Both the position numbers and the translations under genes were made by a program. DNA of 64,000 nt from Nereocystis luetkeana (lineage: Eukaryota > Sar > Phaeophyceae > Laminariales > Laminariaceae). Shown here one piece after another: positions 10,637-20,450 of this stretch. The DNA is taken from contig JARUPZ010000025.1 of the NCBI GenBank assembly GCA_031213475.1, forward strand, positions 6,273,676-6,337,675. The letters run 5' to 3'. A model generated the notes under the pieces. It saw only the letters and a program-made list of their open reading frames with translations. It was not told the origin of the DNA and did no database searches. How positions within the stretch are numbered: position 1 is the stretch's first letter; the number at the start of each line of letters is the position of its first letter.

Positions 10637-10724
10637 CTCGACATAGCTCAGCCCGGTAGAGCGACAGACTGTAGTGGTCACCGTGGTTATCTGTTGGTCC
10701 TTGGTTCGAATCCGAGTGTCGAGA
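10637..10724 (+). tRNA. tRNA-Tyr(GUA) with 14-nt intron
   Basis: The acceptor stem CTCGACA/TGTCGAG is a perfect 7-bp match. The D arm is GCTC...GAGC, the anticodon stem ACAGA/TCTGT, and the T arm CTTGG-TTCGAAT-CCGAG with discriminator A at 10724. The loop reads C-T-GTA-G, so the anticodon is GUA at 10671-10673. The 14 nt at 10675-10688 form an intron after position 37, where eukaryotic tRNA-Tyr introns belong. TCTTTT directly downstream is a Pol III terminator. The gene lies in sense inside intron 3 of the ATP-grasp gene. Confidence 0.95.
10675..10688 (+). other. tRNA-Tyr intron
   Basis: These fourteen nucleotides (TGGTCACCGTGGTT) lie between position 37 (G) and 38 (A); removing them restores a 7-nt anticodon loop. 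The intron would be removed by tRNA splicing endonuclease. Confidence 0.85.
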
Positions 10725-10726
10725 TC

Positions 10727-10730
10727 TTTT
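10727..10730 (+). terminator. Pol III terminator of tRNA-Tyr
   Basis: The first T4 run lies two bases after the discriminator base. Confidence 0.7.
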
Positions 10731-11329
10731 TGCTTTTTATATATATATATATTTTTTCGTATGTATGTATCGTATCATACGTACCTGATACCTGGTACAT
10801 TTTTTTTGTTCGGTTTCTTATATACATACCGGGTACAGCACAGGCCACCAAATAAATGAAAAAAGGTAGTCTGGCCCAGGCTTATTTCCTTATTTGAAGA
10901 TAGGCACGTTCTATGCTACAGTAAATCCAGTTCAAAATAATCCTCGACGAGCGTACCAGGCACTATTTTTTATTTTCCTGTCAATCTCAGCCTGCTTTTC
11001 TTATTGCTCGTTTTTCGGTACAGTAGGTGCCCTGTATTACAGTACTGTAGTGTATGCATATATAATGCCATACAAAAGTAATACGATATTCCTAATAAGA
11101 AACACGGAAGCTGGTCCAGGCTAGGTTTCTTATATGATGATGGGAATGTTCTACGCTATAACTTCGGTATCGCGACTCCCGGTTTTTCATTCTCTTTTTT
11201 CTGAATATCTCAGCCTGCCTTTCTTATTTGCTCGTTTTTATAGTAAGCGTCCTCCACAGCAGTATGAATGAAGTACATGAATACCTGTACTACTGCTGTA
11301 CGATACCAGGTATCTGTTACACACCTATT

Positions 11330-11450
11330 GTTACCTACTGTATATATTAATACATCAGCTGGTAAGAAATTACCTACTGTATATATTAATACATCAGCTT
11401 GTAAGAAATTACCTACGGTATATATTAATACATTAGCTGCTAAGAAAACG
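11330..11450 (+). repeat. Tandem repeat, three units of about 38 bp
   Basis: Units read TTACCTACTGTATATATTAA followed by TACATCAGCTGGTAAGAAA; the third unit has CGGTA in place of CTGTA. Confidence 0.9.
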
Positions 11451-11557
11451 GGTTTTATCATACAAGAAACGCATGCTGAGTTTCTTACTTATCTTTTTCC
11501 TCTCTTCCGGTTTTCTCGGGCATTTTTTCTCCGGCTCTCTCGTACCAGGTATTTTAA

Positions 11558-11770
11558 TAATCCGAGGGACCATAGTAAACAGGACCTAACCCTTTTAGAA
11601 CCGCAGTCCCATATGTAGGGACAAACCACTTAAATTTCAAGTAGTTTGTCCCCGAAACGGGACTGCGGTTCTAAAGGGGCTAAGGTCTTACGGCACACAC
11701 ATAAAACTATTGTATATTTATACGTATTTTTACAATATTTGGTCCTATTTTACTATGGTCCCCCGTAATA
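11558..11770 (+). mobile_element. Family A MITE split by a family C MITE
   Basis: The left arm CGAGGGACCATAGTAAACAG stops at 11588 and the core resumes at about 11684 with CTTACGGCACACAC. The right arm ends GGTCCCCCGTAATA. The insert is the family C copy at 11589-11683. Confidence 0.85.
11589..11683. mobile_element. Family C MITE nested in family A
   Basis: Arms CCCTTTTAGAACCGCAGTCC and GGACTGCGGTTCTAAAGGGG, flanked on both sides by TAA, a possible 3-bp target duplication. The nesting dates this C insertion after the A insertion. Confidence 0.85.
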
Positions 11771-11989
11771 GCCGTAACTCAGATCTGGGGTCACGTCACA
11801 TGATGTGTGGCAGGCTCCTCTCCCTCCCCTCTCCCCGCTACGGCGGTGCCTGCCTTAGAAGGCACATTTTTATCGCGAGAAGAGAAGTCAGCCCTTCCTT
11901 CCCTTCTCGGCTGCAACAAACAACAACAACAAAAAAACAGCAGCAAACGGTAATAACGGGGCAACGAACGGAAGTTATAGAGACAGTGT

Positions 11990-12094
11990 TAACCCCTTTA
12001 GAACTCCAGTCCCGTTTTGGGGACAATCCACTCAAACTCCAAGTATTTTTTCCCCAATTGTCCCCAAAACGAGACTGCAGTCTTAAAAGGGTTT
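11990..12094. mobile_element. Family C MITE
   Basis: GTTAACCCCTTTAGAACTCC at the left and GACTGCAGTCTTAAAAGGGTTT at the right, with inner arms TTTTGGGGACAAT/ATTGTCCCCAAAA. Confidence 0.85.
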
Positions 12095-12360
12095 GTACTA
12101 TAGCAACAAAAGACAGCAAACAGCGACAGCAACGGCGAGACTGCAACACTGGCACAGCAGCACCAACATCAACAGCAACGCGAGCGGCAACAGCTGTTGG
12201 AGAGGGACATACTCTTAAAAGTCTGGACCAAATACACTGGGCAGCAATACCACAGCAAAGTAGAATATTTGCGTTTCTAAGTACCAGGTATAAACAAGTA
12301 TTAGAGAGGGACACATTGATAGTAGTGAGGACCATATATACTTGGCGGAAATACTATTAA

Positions 12361-12582
12361 TATTACGGGGGACCATAGTTAATAGGACCTATGGTATACA
12401 TAGAAACCTATATATTTATCTAGTTTTACTACTACGGGGGGGCATAGTTAATAGGACCAAATATTGTGAGTAAAAATGGTTACATATACGGGTTTTTATG
12501 TATACCTTAAGTCCTACCTGGTATTAACTATGGTCCCCTGTAATAACAATATTTTGTCCTATTTTAATGTGGTCCCCCATAG
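12361..12582 (+). mobile_element. Family A MITE interrupted by another family A copy
   Basis: The outer copy runs 12361-12431 and resumes at 12544. The break falls at the internal TA of ...TTTTAC-TA-ACAATATT. Confidence 0.88.
12432..12543 (-). mobile_element. Family A MITE nested inside family A (opposite orientation)
   Basis: A full hairpin flanked by TA on both sides (12430-12431 and 12544-12545), a TA target duplication. It carries a TACCTGGTA micro-insertion at 12515-12523. The insertion site matches that of the nested copy at 45724-45829. Confidence 0.88.
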
Positions 12583-12656
12583 AACAGCAGTGGAATGTAT
12601 GCGTTTCTGTGTATCCGATGGGTCCTGATTGGTATGGTTTCCTGTACTGCAACCAC

Positions 12657-12814
12657 GACGGCAGCAACGGACAGCCACGCCACCGACACCATCACCACCA
12701 ACACCATCACCCACAGCAACATGACAACACAACCGCAGCATCCACAGCAACAAACATCAACATCAACAGCAATGACAGCAGCAACAACAGTAGTAACAGC
12801 GACAAAAGCAAAAA

Positions 12815-12849
<35 letters not shown>

Positions 12850-12965
12850 ACAACAACAGCAGCAGCAACGGCAACAACAGCGACAACAACACCAACAACA
12901 GCGACAACAACACCAACATCACTAACACCACCACCACCAACACCGCCACTAACACCGCCACCACC
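12657..12965 (+). repeat. CAA/CAG/CAC-rich imperfect microsatellite
   Basis: Low-complexity stretch of CAACAGCAA-type units. All open frames through it are homopolymer-like (poly-T, poly-N, poly-V) and are not supported as genes. Confidence 0.9.
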
Positions 12966-13228
12966 ATCCAACGAACGCTCATTGTTTCCTCTGTGCAATG
13001 TGACTGGCCGGGTGTTAGGCGCCTCGCTGCAAGTCCGCTTGCTTGAGAGGGGTGGCACCGTATTCCCTGAGCTCTTCACATGCACACGAGGAGCCTAGCA
13101 TCTCACCCGAAAACATGCCTCCGATGAAAATTCTTAACTGTTCACGCAATCTGATTCATACCTGTATGCGCTATTAATAGTTCTAAAACTGCGAAAACCT
13201 CGTGTACTGCGGTAGGGAAAGTTTATAC

Positions 13229-13345
13229 TATTACGGGGGACCGTAGTCAATAGGACCTATAGTATACTTAAAAACCTACCAGGTATATATTTAACATTTT
13301 TTACTAACAATATTTTGGTCCTATTAACTACGGTCCCCCGTAATA
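13229..13345 (+). mobile_element. Family A MITE with TACCAGGTA micro-insertion
   Basis: Complete copy; the core has TACCAGGTA at 13277-13285 where other copies have TA. Confidence 0.9.
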
Positions 13346-13444
13346 GTAAATAGGACCAAATCTTGTTACAGTAGTAAAAATAGCGAAATATAACTTTTTT
13401 TTTGTGTGTACCGTGGGTCCTATTTAATATGCCCCCCCGTAATA
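13346..13444 (-). mobile_element. Family A MITE fused directly to the previous copy
   Basis: The left arm is shortened (starts TAAATAGGACC). The core carries TACAGTA at 13367-13373 in place of TA. The right end is GCCCCCCCGTAATA. Confidence 0.85.
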
Positions 13445-13559
13445 ACCGGTATACTAATACCGATTATTAAGAGGTTCTCACTTGAGGAAACATTGCCTCA
13501 GAAGGCAAAAAAGTGCAACCCACACGCAGCGTGGGATACGCCCCACCCCCAATAGGTGA

Positions 13560-14100
13560 GCGGTACCGGAGGCGCGTTTGCTCCAAGAACCATGATAACC
13601 GCGCCTTTACTCCGCACAAGGGGGATGCTCGTAGCACGTAGTGTGTACCTGGTACCTGGTATATGGTAAGGCACCCACGAGGCAGCTACGTATTACGGGG
13701 GACCATAGTTAACAGGACCTATGGTACATATAAAAACCTATATGTTTAACCATTTTTACTAACAATATTTGGTCCTGTTAACAATGGACCCCCGTAATAG
13801 TAATCTATACCCATTACTGTTTCCGTGAGTGACCACCTAAGAAAGTCAATCTATTCACTGACGCTGTCATCCATATGTAAGAAAGTCCGCCTCAAACGCG
13901 GTTCTCAGTAAGATGCAGCCCACTCTCCGTCCGACTCGCGCCGAACATCTCACATCTCGCTTCCCGCTCGGTGCAAGCAAACGTCTGCTTGGTCGGTGAA
14001 AACCCGGCGTGCTCCGTCCCGGCATTGTAGGGATGCGAGGGTCTATTATGGTAAAACCAATTACGGAAATGCATGATATCGAGTAAACCCCCGCCCCCCC
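13560..14100 (+). repeat. Dispersed repeat family D with nested family A MITE
   Basis: From CTTTACTCCGCACAAGGG through the conserved block (CGTGCTCCGTCCCGGCATTG, GGGATGCGAGGGTCTA) to a terminal poly-C run at about 14090-14100. It resembles 28500-28880 and 35330-35700 and is split by the family A copy at 13691-13799. No coding frame is kept between copies. Confidence 0.75.
13691..13799 (+). mobile_element. Family A MITE
   Basis: Intact hairpin inserted in a family D repeat. Confidence 0.92.
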
Positions 14101-14368
14101 GCCCATTCCGTGTGTCAATCATCCTCCCTTTCATTCAAAGTGGGTTCCACCGTCCAAGCACTCCCCCTCTTCCCTTTCAACTGCCACGTTGTGATAAGGT
14201 TGGATGGCTTTCCCTCCAGTCTTCCTCGCCGTAATCCGAGTGCCTACGAGCTTTCCCTCAATTTTTCCACGCTGTCGTGTGATCGGCTCCTGTTCCCCCC
14301 ACGTTTTCCTCGCTGAAATATTGGTCGGCTGCAATCTGATTGGCTGGCTGTTCGGCGCCGGCCAATAG

Positions 14369-14511
14369 GTGAACGGCATTGGAGGCGTGAACGAAGGGGC
14401 TTTGGTCCAAGAGTACCTTGACGGCACCGAGTACGTGGTGGACACCGTGAGCAGGGGAGGAGTCCATCGCCTTTGCGCCATCTGGGAGTACGACAAGCGC
14501 TCCGTTAATGG
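14369..14511 (+). CDS. ATP-grasp gene exon 4: adenine-binding strand, module 1
   Basis: The acceptor is ...CCAATAG (14368) and the donor GTACGT. After GK of exon 3 the frame reads VNGIGGVNEGALVQEYLDGT then EYVVDTVSRGG...IWEYDKRSVNG, ending in phase 2. QEYLDGTEYVVD is the family's E-x-L-x-G-x-E-Y-x-V-D segment, where backbone and Glu contact the adenine and ribose. The module 2 copy (exon 13) continues through the next intron position without a break. Two partial copies of the 3' end of this exon follow in the intron. Confidence 0.92.
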
Positions 14512-14576
14512 GTACGTGCGTACCTGGTATTGTATAGATATCTTGCCTTAGGGGGGGGGGGGCGGGGGGGGATTAA

Positions 14577-14850
14577 AGGGGGTTCATCGCCTTTGCGCCA
14601 TCTGGGAGTACGGAAAAAGAGCTCCGTTGATGGGTGCTATTTTGTCTCAAAATGTAATGGCCATACGTGTTAAATGTATTTGATCCAAATGGCCACTATG
14701 TGCCAGCACAAAGTGCTATGTACAGAGGTGCCGGCCGGGGGGAGGGGGCGGGGGGGGTTGGGGGTTGGAAGGGGCGGGGGTAAAAGGGTGTTCGTCACTT
14801 TCGCGCGATCTGGGAGTACGACAAACGCTCCGATAATGGGTACGTACGTA
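14577..14850 (+). repeat. Two decayed copies of the exon 4 3' end
   Basis: GTTCATCGCCTTTGCGCCAT with CTGGGAGTACGG (14581-14635) and GTTCGTCACTTTCGCGCGAT with CTGGGAGTACGACAAACGCT (14790-14845) repeat the last 60 nt or so of exon 4. The second keeps a donor-like GTACGTACGTACCT. Each is preceded by a G-rich tract. They lie in intron 4 and the first is frameshifted. Confidence 0.85.
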
Positions 14851-14892
14851 CCTTGTACTACTGTACATCGGTGGGGTGGGGTGAGGGTTGGG

Positions 14893-15020
14893 GGGGTGTA
14901 CTCGATATCATACATGGCCGTAGTCGTATGACCATAGACCCCAACATCCCTACAAAGCCGGGACGAAGGGCATCGGGCTTTTCACCCACCAGGCAGACAT
15001 TGATTGCTTGCACCAGGCGC
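14893..15020 (-). repeat. Family D repeat, right-end fragment
   Basis: Reverse copy of the conserved block: GTACTCGATATCATACATGG ... GCTTTTCACCCACCAGGCAG, preceded by a G run equivalent to the family's poly-C end. Confidence 0.75.
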
Positions 15021-15639
15021 GTAGTTCTCGTCATCGGCATTGCCATTGGCATGTCATATGTCATCGCGATCGATATTGTCAAGGGTTGTTGTGAAGTTTG
15101 CTTGTTTGTTGGTGGCATTTGTTTGTGATACAGGGGAGGGGAGGGGAGTAAAGCACCCCCGTGACCACGGTTGTTTCAGAAGGCCGTTCACAGTGGAAAA
15201 CCCAAAACTCCGGCGCGTTGCACTGGAATGTCAAAGAATGACGACAGGAGCATTTCTACAGCGTTATTCGTATAAAGGTAGTGATGTGCTTGATCGTTAT
15301 CGTGTGTGTTTAGTTTTCTATTTTCAGAAAGGCGTCACCGATCTATTTTTTTTGTAACGAGGAACGGACATAGAACACGCGTTGCCGTTACGCTTACGGA
15401 ACTGGGTATCGGCTACTCTATCGTAGGCTTATTTCGCAGACACCGTGTCACAAAGTGAAGTTTAGAACACGGCGCACCCGACGGTCGTGTCTGACGCATC
15501 GAAAAGCTTTCCAAGTTGAGTATTAATCACTCCAACGGTGGTAATCACAGCTGACGTTTTTTTTAGTTTGACAACTTCAGCATCACGCGTTTGGTACCGA
15601 CACAGGCATCATCTCACATCGCTTGTCGAAGGCGGAAGT

Positions 15640-15975
15640 ACCCCCCCCCCCCACCCCCCCGCCCCTACCCGGCGCTCGCATAATGCCTCCGTACTTGATG
15701 CGTTTGCCTGCAAGAAGCTCACCCCTCAGCTAGGTCGACGCTGTCATCCATATGCAGCAAAGTCCGAGTAGCATGCCGTTGTTCGTGGGATGCAATATCG
15801 CCGTTCATGCGACTCGCCGAACACCTCACGTTTCGCTTCTCGCTTGGTGCAAGCAAGCAATGTCTGCCTGATCGATCGAAATCCTTCGTGCTCCCTCCGT
15901 CCCGACATTTGTAGGGATGCGGGGGTCTACGGTCATACGTGCGACTTTTGCCACGCATGGCATGAGCGCAGCCCC
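15640..15975 (+). repeat. Family D repeat fragment
   Basis: Contains CTGTCATCCATATGCAGCAA, TTCATGCGACTCGCCGAACA and GGGATGCGGGGGTCTACGGT, collinear with other family D copies, after a poly-C tract at about 15642-15660. Confidence 0.7.
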
Positions 15976-16164
15976 TTCCCCCTCCGACCCTTCGCGGCCC
16001 TCACGTGTCATCTCTATACTATGTAATTCGTAATACTCGTATTTCATTTCTGTAAGAATCACCCCTCTTTTCCTCCCCGCACAACGCCTACATGGTGTAT
16101 CAATATTATTTCCTTGCGCTGGCGCCAATTTCAGCTTCATGCAGTTCGGTACGTATGTAGCTCA

Positions 16165-16440
16165 CCCCCCCCCCCCCCCCCCCGCCCTCCCCCCAACCAC
16201 TTTATTCATCGCTATCGTCTATATGCAAGAAAGCCCGCTCCACAGGCGGTTCTTAGTAGGATGCGGTTTCATCCTTCATGCGACTCGCCGAACACCTCAC
16301 GGCGCCTCGCGCTTGGTGCTAGCGAGGTCTGACTGGTCTCTGAAAGCCCGGCGCGCTCCGTCCCGGCACCGTGGGGAGGCGAGGGTCCACGGTCAGACGA
16401 CTACGGCCATGCACGATACGGATGCAACCCCCCCCCCCCC
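16165..16440 (+). repeat. Family D repeat fragment between poly-C runs
   Basis: CTATATGCAAGAAAGCCCGC to GACTACGGCCATGCACGATA, bounded by poly-C at 16166-16183 and 16427-16440. Confidence 0.75.
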
Positions 16441-16617
16441 TCTGTCACATCATCTCCCTTTCGTGTTCATGATGGCGCCAACTCTGTGCGTTTTGCAGCT
16501 CTAGAGCCAGCAAGACACCGCGCTGTCTCTCAACCCATTGAATAAAGCATGGCCGGCAGAGTGAACTGTGCGTACTTCTAGACACAGCTCAACCCCCCCC
16601 CCCCCCCGCTCCCCCCC

Positions 16618-16720
16618 CCGTCCCGTCTCGAAAGGGATGCGTGGTCAGTGGTAAAAAAAAAATAACTAAGGCACGCAACAAATGAGTACGCCCCTCGTCC
16701 CCCCCCCCCCCACCCCCACC
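16618..16720 (+). repeat. Family E repeat fragment with poly-C end
   Basis: CGTCTCGAAAGGGATGCGTG then AATAACTAAGGCACGCAACA then AATGAGTACGCCCC; the same ordered block is found at 33555-33620 and 37405-37470. Confidence 0.75.
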
Positions 16721-17007
16721 CGCGCCCTCTTTCCCGCCTCCTCGTTTTTCAGCCTGTGTTTTATTAATAAAAATAAACCCCTCTTCAACGTCGCCTCCTT
16801 TTTTTATTTCGTTTGTAATTTAAGAACTCCCCGCTTTCACGTTGCCTCCTTTTTTCAGTTCTGTTGTTTTTTTCATTACGTCCTCTTCTTCGCATCACAC
16901 CGTTCTTCCCCCCCCCCCCCCCCCTCCCCCCTTCCGCTCTTTCGCATCGCCTCGTTTTTTTTTTGTCTTTTTTTTGTTGTCTTTATTGTTTTTTCACTTT
17001 TTGGCAG

Positions 17008-17096
17008 CGCTAACTTCGTGTACTTCGGGATGAAGCTGATTTCGGCGAGGGGAGAACGGGAGAAGGAGATCGTCGACTACGCACTGCAAGTTCTTG
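17008..17096 (+). CDS. ATP-grasp gene exon 5, module 1 (ANFVYFGMKL...)
   Basis: The acceptor is ...TTGGCAG (17007) and the donor GTGAGA. GG from exon 4 plus C gives Gly, then ANFVYFGMKLISARGEREKE and IVDYALQVL, leaving one base. The module 2 counterpart is split across exons 13 and 14 (TNFVYFGMELRPAISK / VEQEIAEYARNVL) with its intron at a different codon. The upstream intron holds many pyrimidine runs, which makes this acceptor strong. Confidence 0.9.
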
Positions 17097-17117
17097 GTGA
17101 GACGCGCACCAGCACTT

Positions 17118-17430
17118 CCCATCACACCTCGGGGCGATAAACCATGAACTGCAGATGGATCGTCTAGACCCCAACCTGCCGCTATGAACTGTCTCGCAAG
17201 ATCTGTAGATTGAAGATCTAACCCAGCGGGAATCCTGTCCTATCGATCATGCAGCTCTATACGGCTCCCACCCGGCAACATGAGCTAGATCATCACTCAA
17301 GATCGGGACTGAAGATGATCTATCTGTCTTGCAAGGTCTAGACCATGAACTGTGGGCATAGGTGATCTGTAGATGATCTGTAGGTGATCTGTGGATGATC
17401 TGTCGGAGTTGTGAACACTTTTTAACCGTT
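17118..17430 (+). repeat. Degenerate GATCTGTAGAT-type repeat
   Basis: Short GATCTGT(A/G)GATGATCTGT units and scattered GATC words. Related GATCTG words return at 38690-38790 and 39210-39520. Confidence 0.6.
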
Positions 17431-17934
17431 TAGGAGAGCTCTCCCCTAGTGGGCACAGACATTCCCGAAATTGGAGTCATCTCTAGGTTTGTGGACGTCA
17501 CTGGCGAGGTGTACTCTTTTACCATATAGAGAAACGGGTTGGATCAAGCGCGGATAAGGTCTAAATTCTTGTCATTAGTTTATTTTGTTGTTTTGTTCTT
17601 TTTTTTTCTGTGTATGCGGGATGCTGGCGCCGTAAGATCAGGTTGTGCTCTTCGCGCAAAGATTTTGTCTTTTCTTCACTTTTTGCCGTTCGAGGTGTAC
17701 GATGTGTTTCGGTTAGGATGTGTGTCTGCCTGTCCTTTTCTTCCCCCTGAGGTATGTCTTCTGCTTCACGTATTTTGGAGGCTGTTCTTTCACCGCGGAG
17801 TCAATGTTTTTAGACACGTGGTTCATGTGATGACAAGCACAGCAACAGCAGCAACAACTGTCGCCCTCCAGCCCCAATCAAATCGTCAAAATTTCACTTT
17901 AGCTTTGTCGACTTCGCTTTCGCTACCGATCTAC

Positions 17935-18280
17935 ATCGTTGACACTATTTTCGTCGTGTTTGCTGCCGATATCGTTATCGTTCTCACTATCGTTCTCATT
18001 ATCGTTCTCATTATCGTTGTCGTTGTCGTTATCATTATCGATACACCACTCTGGGCGTGAAGTAGAGCGACCGATTGATTTTCATGCTACAGTTGAAACG
18101 CCCCTTCTATTTGCGCTCAGGGTAGTACAGCGTTTTCGCTGGCATCATCGATATCGTTTTCGATGTACTTATCGCTATATATCGTTCCTGTGTCGCCATC
18201 GCTATCAACATCGTTATCGATGTCGCCATCGCTATCAACATCGTTATCGATATCATCATCAATATCATTCTCGCTATGTA
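17935..18280 (+). repeat. ATCGTT/ATCGAT minisatellite-like tract
   Basis: Hexamer-scale words TATCGTTCTCAT, CATCGTTATCGA and ATATCATT alternate without a fixed period. It is coding-like in several frames only because of the repeat. Confidence 0.85.
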
Positions 18281-18541
18281 CATTTCACCGCAGTCGTTGT
18301 CCATATCGCTACCGTGCTCGTTACCACCCGTATATTTTCGCGGTTGCTTCAGTGTCTGTTGTCCGCTTTACATCGGATAACAGAACTCGGGAATAGGCCC
18401 TGACGACGGTGAGGACCGGGAAATTACGGTGGTAAACGAATACCACACGGTGTCCCGTCCCCGTCCCGTTCCCGCCCCGACCATAGGTTCCCGTCCGGTT
18501 TCTGACAAAAGAAAAGCGTATCAGAATGCTTCCGGCTTGTC

Positions 18542-18664
18542 TATTACGGGGGACCATAGTTAATACCTGGTAGGACCTATGGTATACATAAAAACCTACC
18601 TGGTATATATTTAACCATTTTTACTAACAATATTTGGTCCTATTAACTATGGTCCCCCGCAGTA
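18542..18664 (+). mobile_element. Family A MITE with two TACCTGGTA micro-insertions
   Basis: TACCTGGTA stands where other copies have TA at 18564-18572 (left arm) and 18597-18605 (core). The right end is GGTCCCCCGCAGTA. Confidence 0.92.
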
Positions 18665-18799
18665 GTGACCGGCGTGTCCTTGTCTCTCTCTCCTGAGTAC
18701 GATTTCAACCTCCCGCCTTCTCTCTCGTCGTGTGCATTCCCCTGTAACAAAACATGCCTCCCACATCTATAGCAACCTTGAATCCCGCTACACAGACCG

Positions 18800-19148
18800 C
18801 TACCGTTGTCGTTCAGTATCGTTATTTTTATGGTTGTCATTATCCCTATCGATATCAATGTCGATATCGTTTTCATAATAAAATCGGTATCAATATCATT
18901 ATCGATATCAATATCATTATCGTTATCAGTATCGGTATCGTTATCTTCCGGGCGTCATGGGAGATGACCACGGTCCGGGGCACATCGAAGTACATACAGC
19001 CCACCACCGCACGGGTCTGCCCAGTCCATCGCCGATATCGTTCCCAACATCATCCTCAATATCGTTACCGATATCAATCTATTTATATATATCATATATC
19101 ATATATCGTTGTCGTTATCGTTTTAAATATCGTTATCGTTATCGTCCA
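18800..19148 (+). repeat. ATCGTT/ATCGATATC tract with exon 6 relic
   Basis: Same word set as 17935-18280. Within it, 18951-19020 is a decayed copy of the 5' part of exon 6. The tract ends in the polypyrimidine/AG of the real acceptor. Confidence 0.8.
18951..19020 (+). pseudogene. Decayed partial copy of exon 6
   Basis: GCGTCATGGGAGATGACCAC then GGTCCGGGGCACATCGAAGT matches the exon 6 start GACGCCATGGGGGTTGTCCAC, GGTCCAGGACATATGGAAGT, then degenerates. The AG acceptor is lost (TTCCGGG). The flanking ATCGTT words precede both the copy and the exon. Confidence 0.75.
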
Positions 19149-19149
19149 G

Positions 19150-19295
19150 ACGCCATGGGGGTTGTCCACGGTCCAGGACATATGGAAGTGAAGTACACCG
19201 CTACAGGCCCGTGCCTGGTGGAGGTTGGCACCAGATGCCACGGGGGGGAGGGAACGTGGCAAGCCATCGCCGACGAGTGCCTCGGCTATAACCAG
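19150..19295 (+). CDS. ATP-grasp gene exon 6: Mg/catalytic segment, module 1
   Basis: The acceptor is ...CGTCCAG (19149) and the donor GTATGC. G from exon 5 plus AC gives Asp, then AMGVVHGPGHMEV and later GPCLVEVGTRCHGGEGTW, ending LGYNQ in phase 0. HGPGHMEV and GPCLVEV supply the two acidic Mg ligands and the Arg of the ATP-grasp active site. In most family members the second reads E-x-N-x-R; here the Asn position is Gly (EVGTR). An imperfect copy of the exon start lies about 200 bp upstream. Confidence 0.93.
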
Positions 19296-19372
19296 GTATG
19301 CCCTGAGACGCAAGTTTATGCGTCATATGTACAACTCTGCTGGGCGTAACTATAACGACCGCTTGATATTAT

Positions 19373-19485
19373 TTTTACGGGGGACCATACTAAATAGGAC
19401 CTACGGCACACACAAAAACCTATATATATATACATTGCTGTTTTCTAACAATATTAGGTCCCATTTACTATCGTCCCCCGTCATA
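19373..19485 (+). mobile_element. Family A MITE
   Basis: TTTACGGGGGACCATACTAAATAGG to TACTATCGTCCCCCGTCATA in pieces; the core contains an extra TATATATA. Confidence 0.88.
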
Positions 19486-20096
19486 GTGTATGAACGGTCG
19501 TAAAATTTCCGTCCAGAGCGGTAGGGGTGTACCTGCATATTCTTTCGAGGCACTCGCCGTGTTAAAAAGCTCTTATAAATTTCTCACGCAAAAAAAAACA
19601 ATAAAAAAAAATTATAGTTTTTTTGTGAAAAAAAGAAGTGTATGCACACGTAACTCTCAGTGGGGTACTGCTACCAACTGTAGATTTTTTTTTTCCGACA
19701 AATGAACTAGAAAATGCGAGCGCAAAATGGGCAAACATTGATGCACTCGCCTCTCAGGTTAACGGAATAACTGAAGAGTATTTTCAACCCAAAACATCGG
19801 CTTTTTTTATCGCTTCGGGACCCCCCCCCCCCTAGATACCAACCAAACCGACCATAGTTCGAGTGTTGTCAACCATTGAACCGTCTACGGGCAGTGTGAG
19901 CGTGAGCGCCCAGTAGTTCTTCGGGAAGGGGATGAACCATTGCATTGTGTCTCGGACGGCAACCGTTGTATCCCCTCCCGACTCCGGCAGTCGCCGTGGT
20001 AGCTGTACAGCACTCGTCATTTTTCTCAATATCACCGATGTTTTCCCTCATAAGGATCGAGAGGGCTTTTACCGACGCAGTTAATCCGGCGATGAA

Positions 20097-20150
20097 TCGA
20101 TCCGATCCGATCCGATCCGATCCGATCCGATCCGATCCGATCCGATCGAT
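20097..20150 (+). repeat. (GATCC)n pentanucleotide repeat
   Basis: About ten GATCC units in a row. Confidence 0.95.
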
Positions 20151-20291
20151 CCCGTTGGCCTGCTCGCCGTAGGTCTGTCACGGCAAGAAAAACAAACTTG
20201 CTGCTACATGAGAGAAAGCAATGGTTGGGTTCAGGGTTACAACTATAGCCCATTTCGGACTGCGATTCCAATTTTGGGGAACAACGTGTGA

Positions 20292-20405
20292 TATTGCGGG
20301 GGACCATAGTTAATAGGACCAAATATTGCTAGTAAAAATGGTTAAATATATAGTTTTTTTTTTGCATGTATACCATAGATCCTGTTAACTATTGTCCCCC
20401 GCAAT
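20292..20405 (-). mobile_element. Family A MITE
   Basis: Reverse copy, ends TATTGCGGGGGACC and GTCCCCCGCAATA. Confidence 0.9.
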
Positions 20406-20450
20406 AGAGGTCGAGGAAGATTATGGCTTTAGGCGTGTGGTGTGGTAACT

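Noticed and set aside
12564..13098. Frames of 90-170 codons rich in N, T, V or L
   Set aside because: CAA/CAG low-complexity DNA; no motif, no conservation between frames.
13540..13600. Relic of the exon 4 start (CCAATAGGTGAGCGGTACCG)
   Set aside because: About 30 bp of similarity to CCAATAGGTGAACGGCATTG only; too short to count with the clear exon-edge copies, though it has the expected side.
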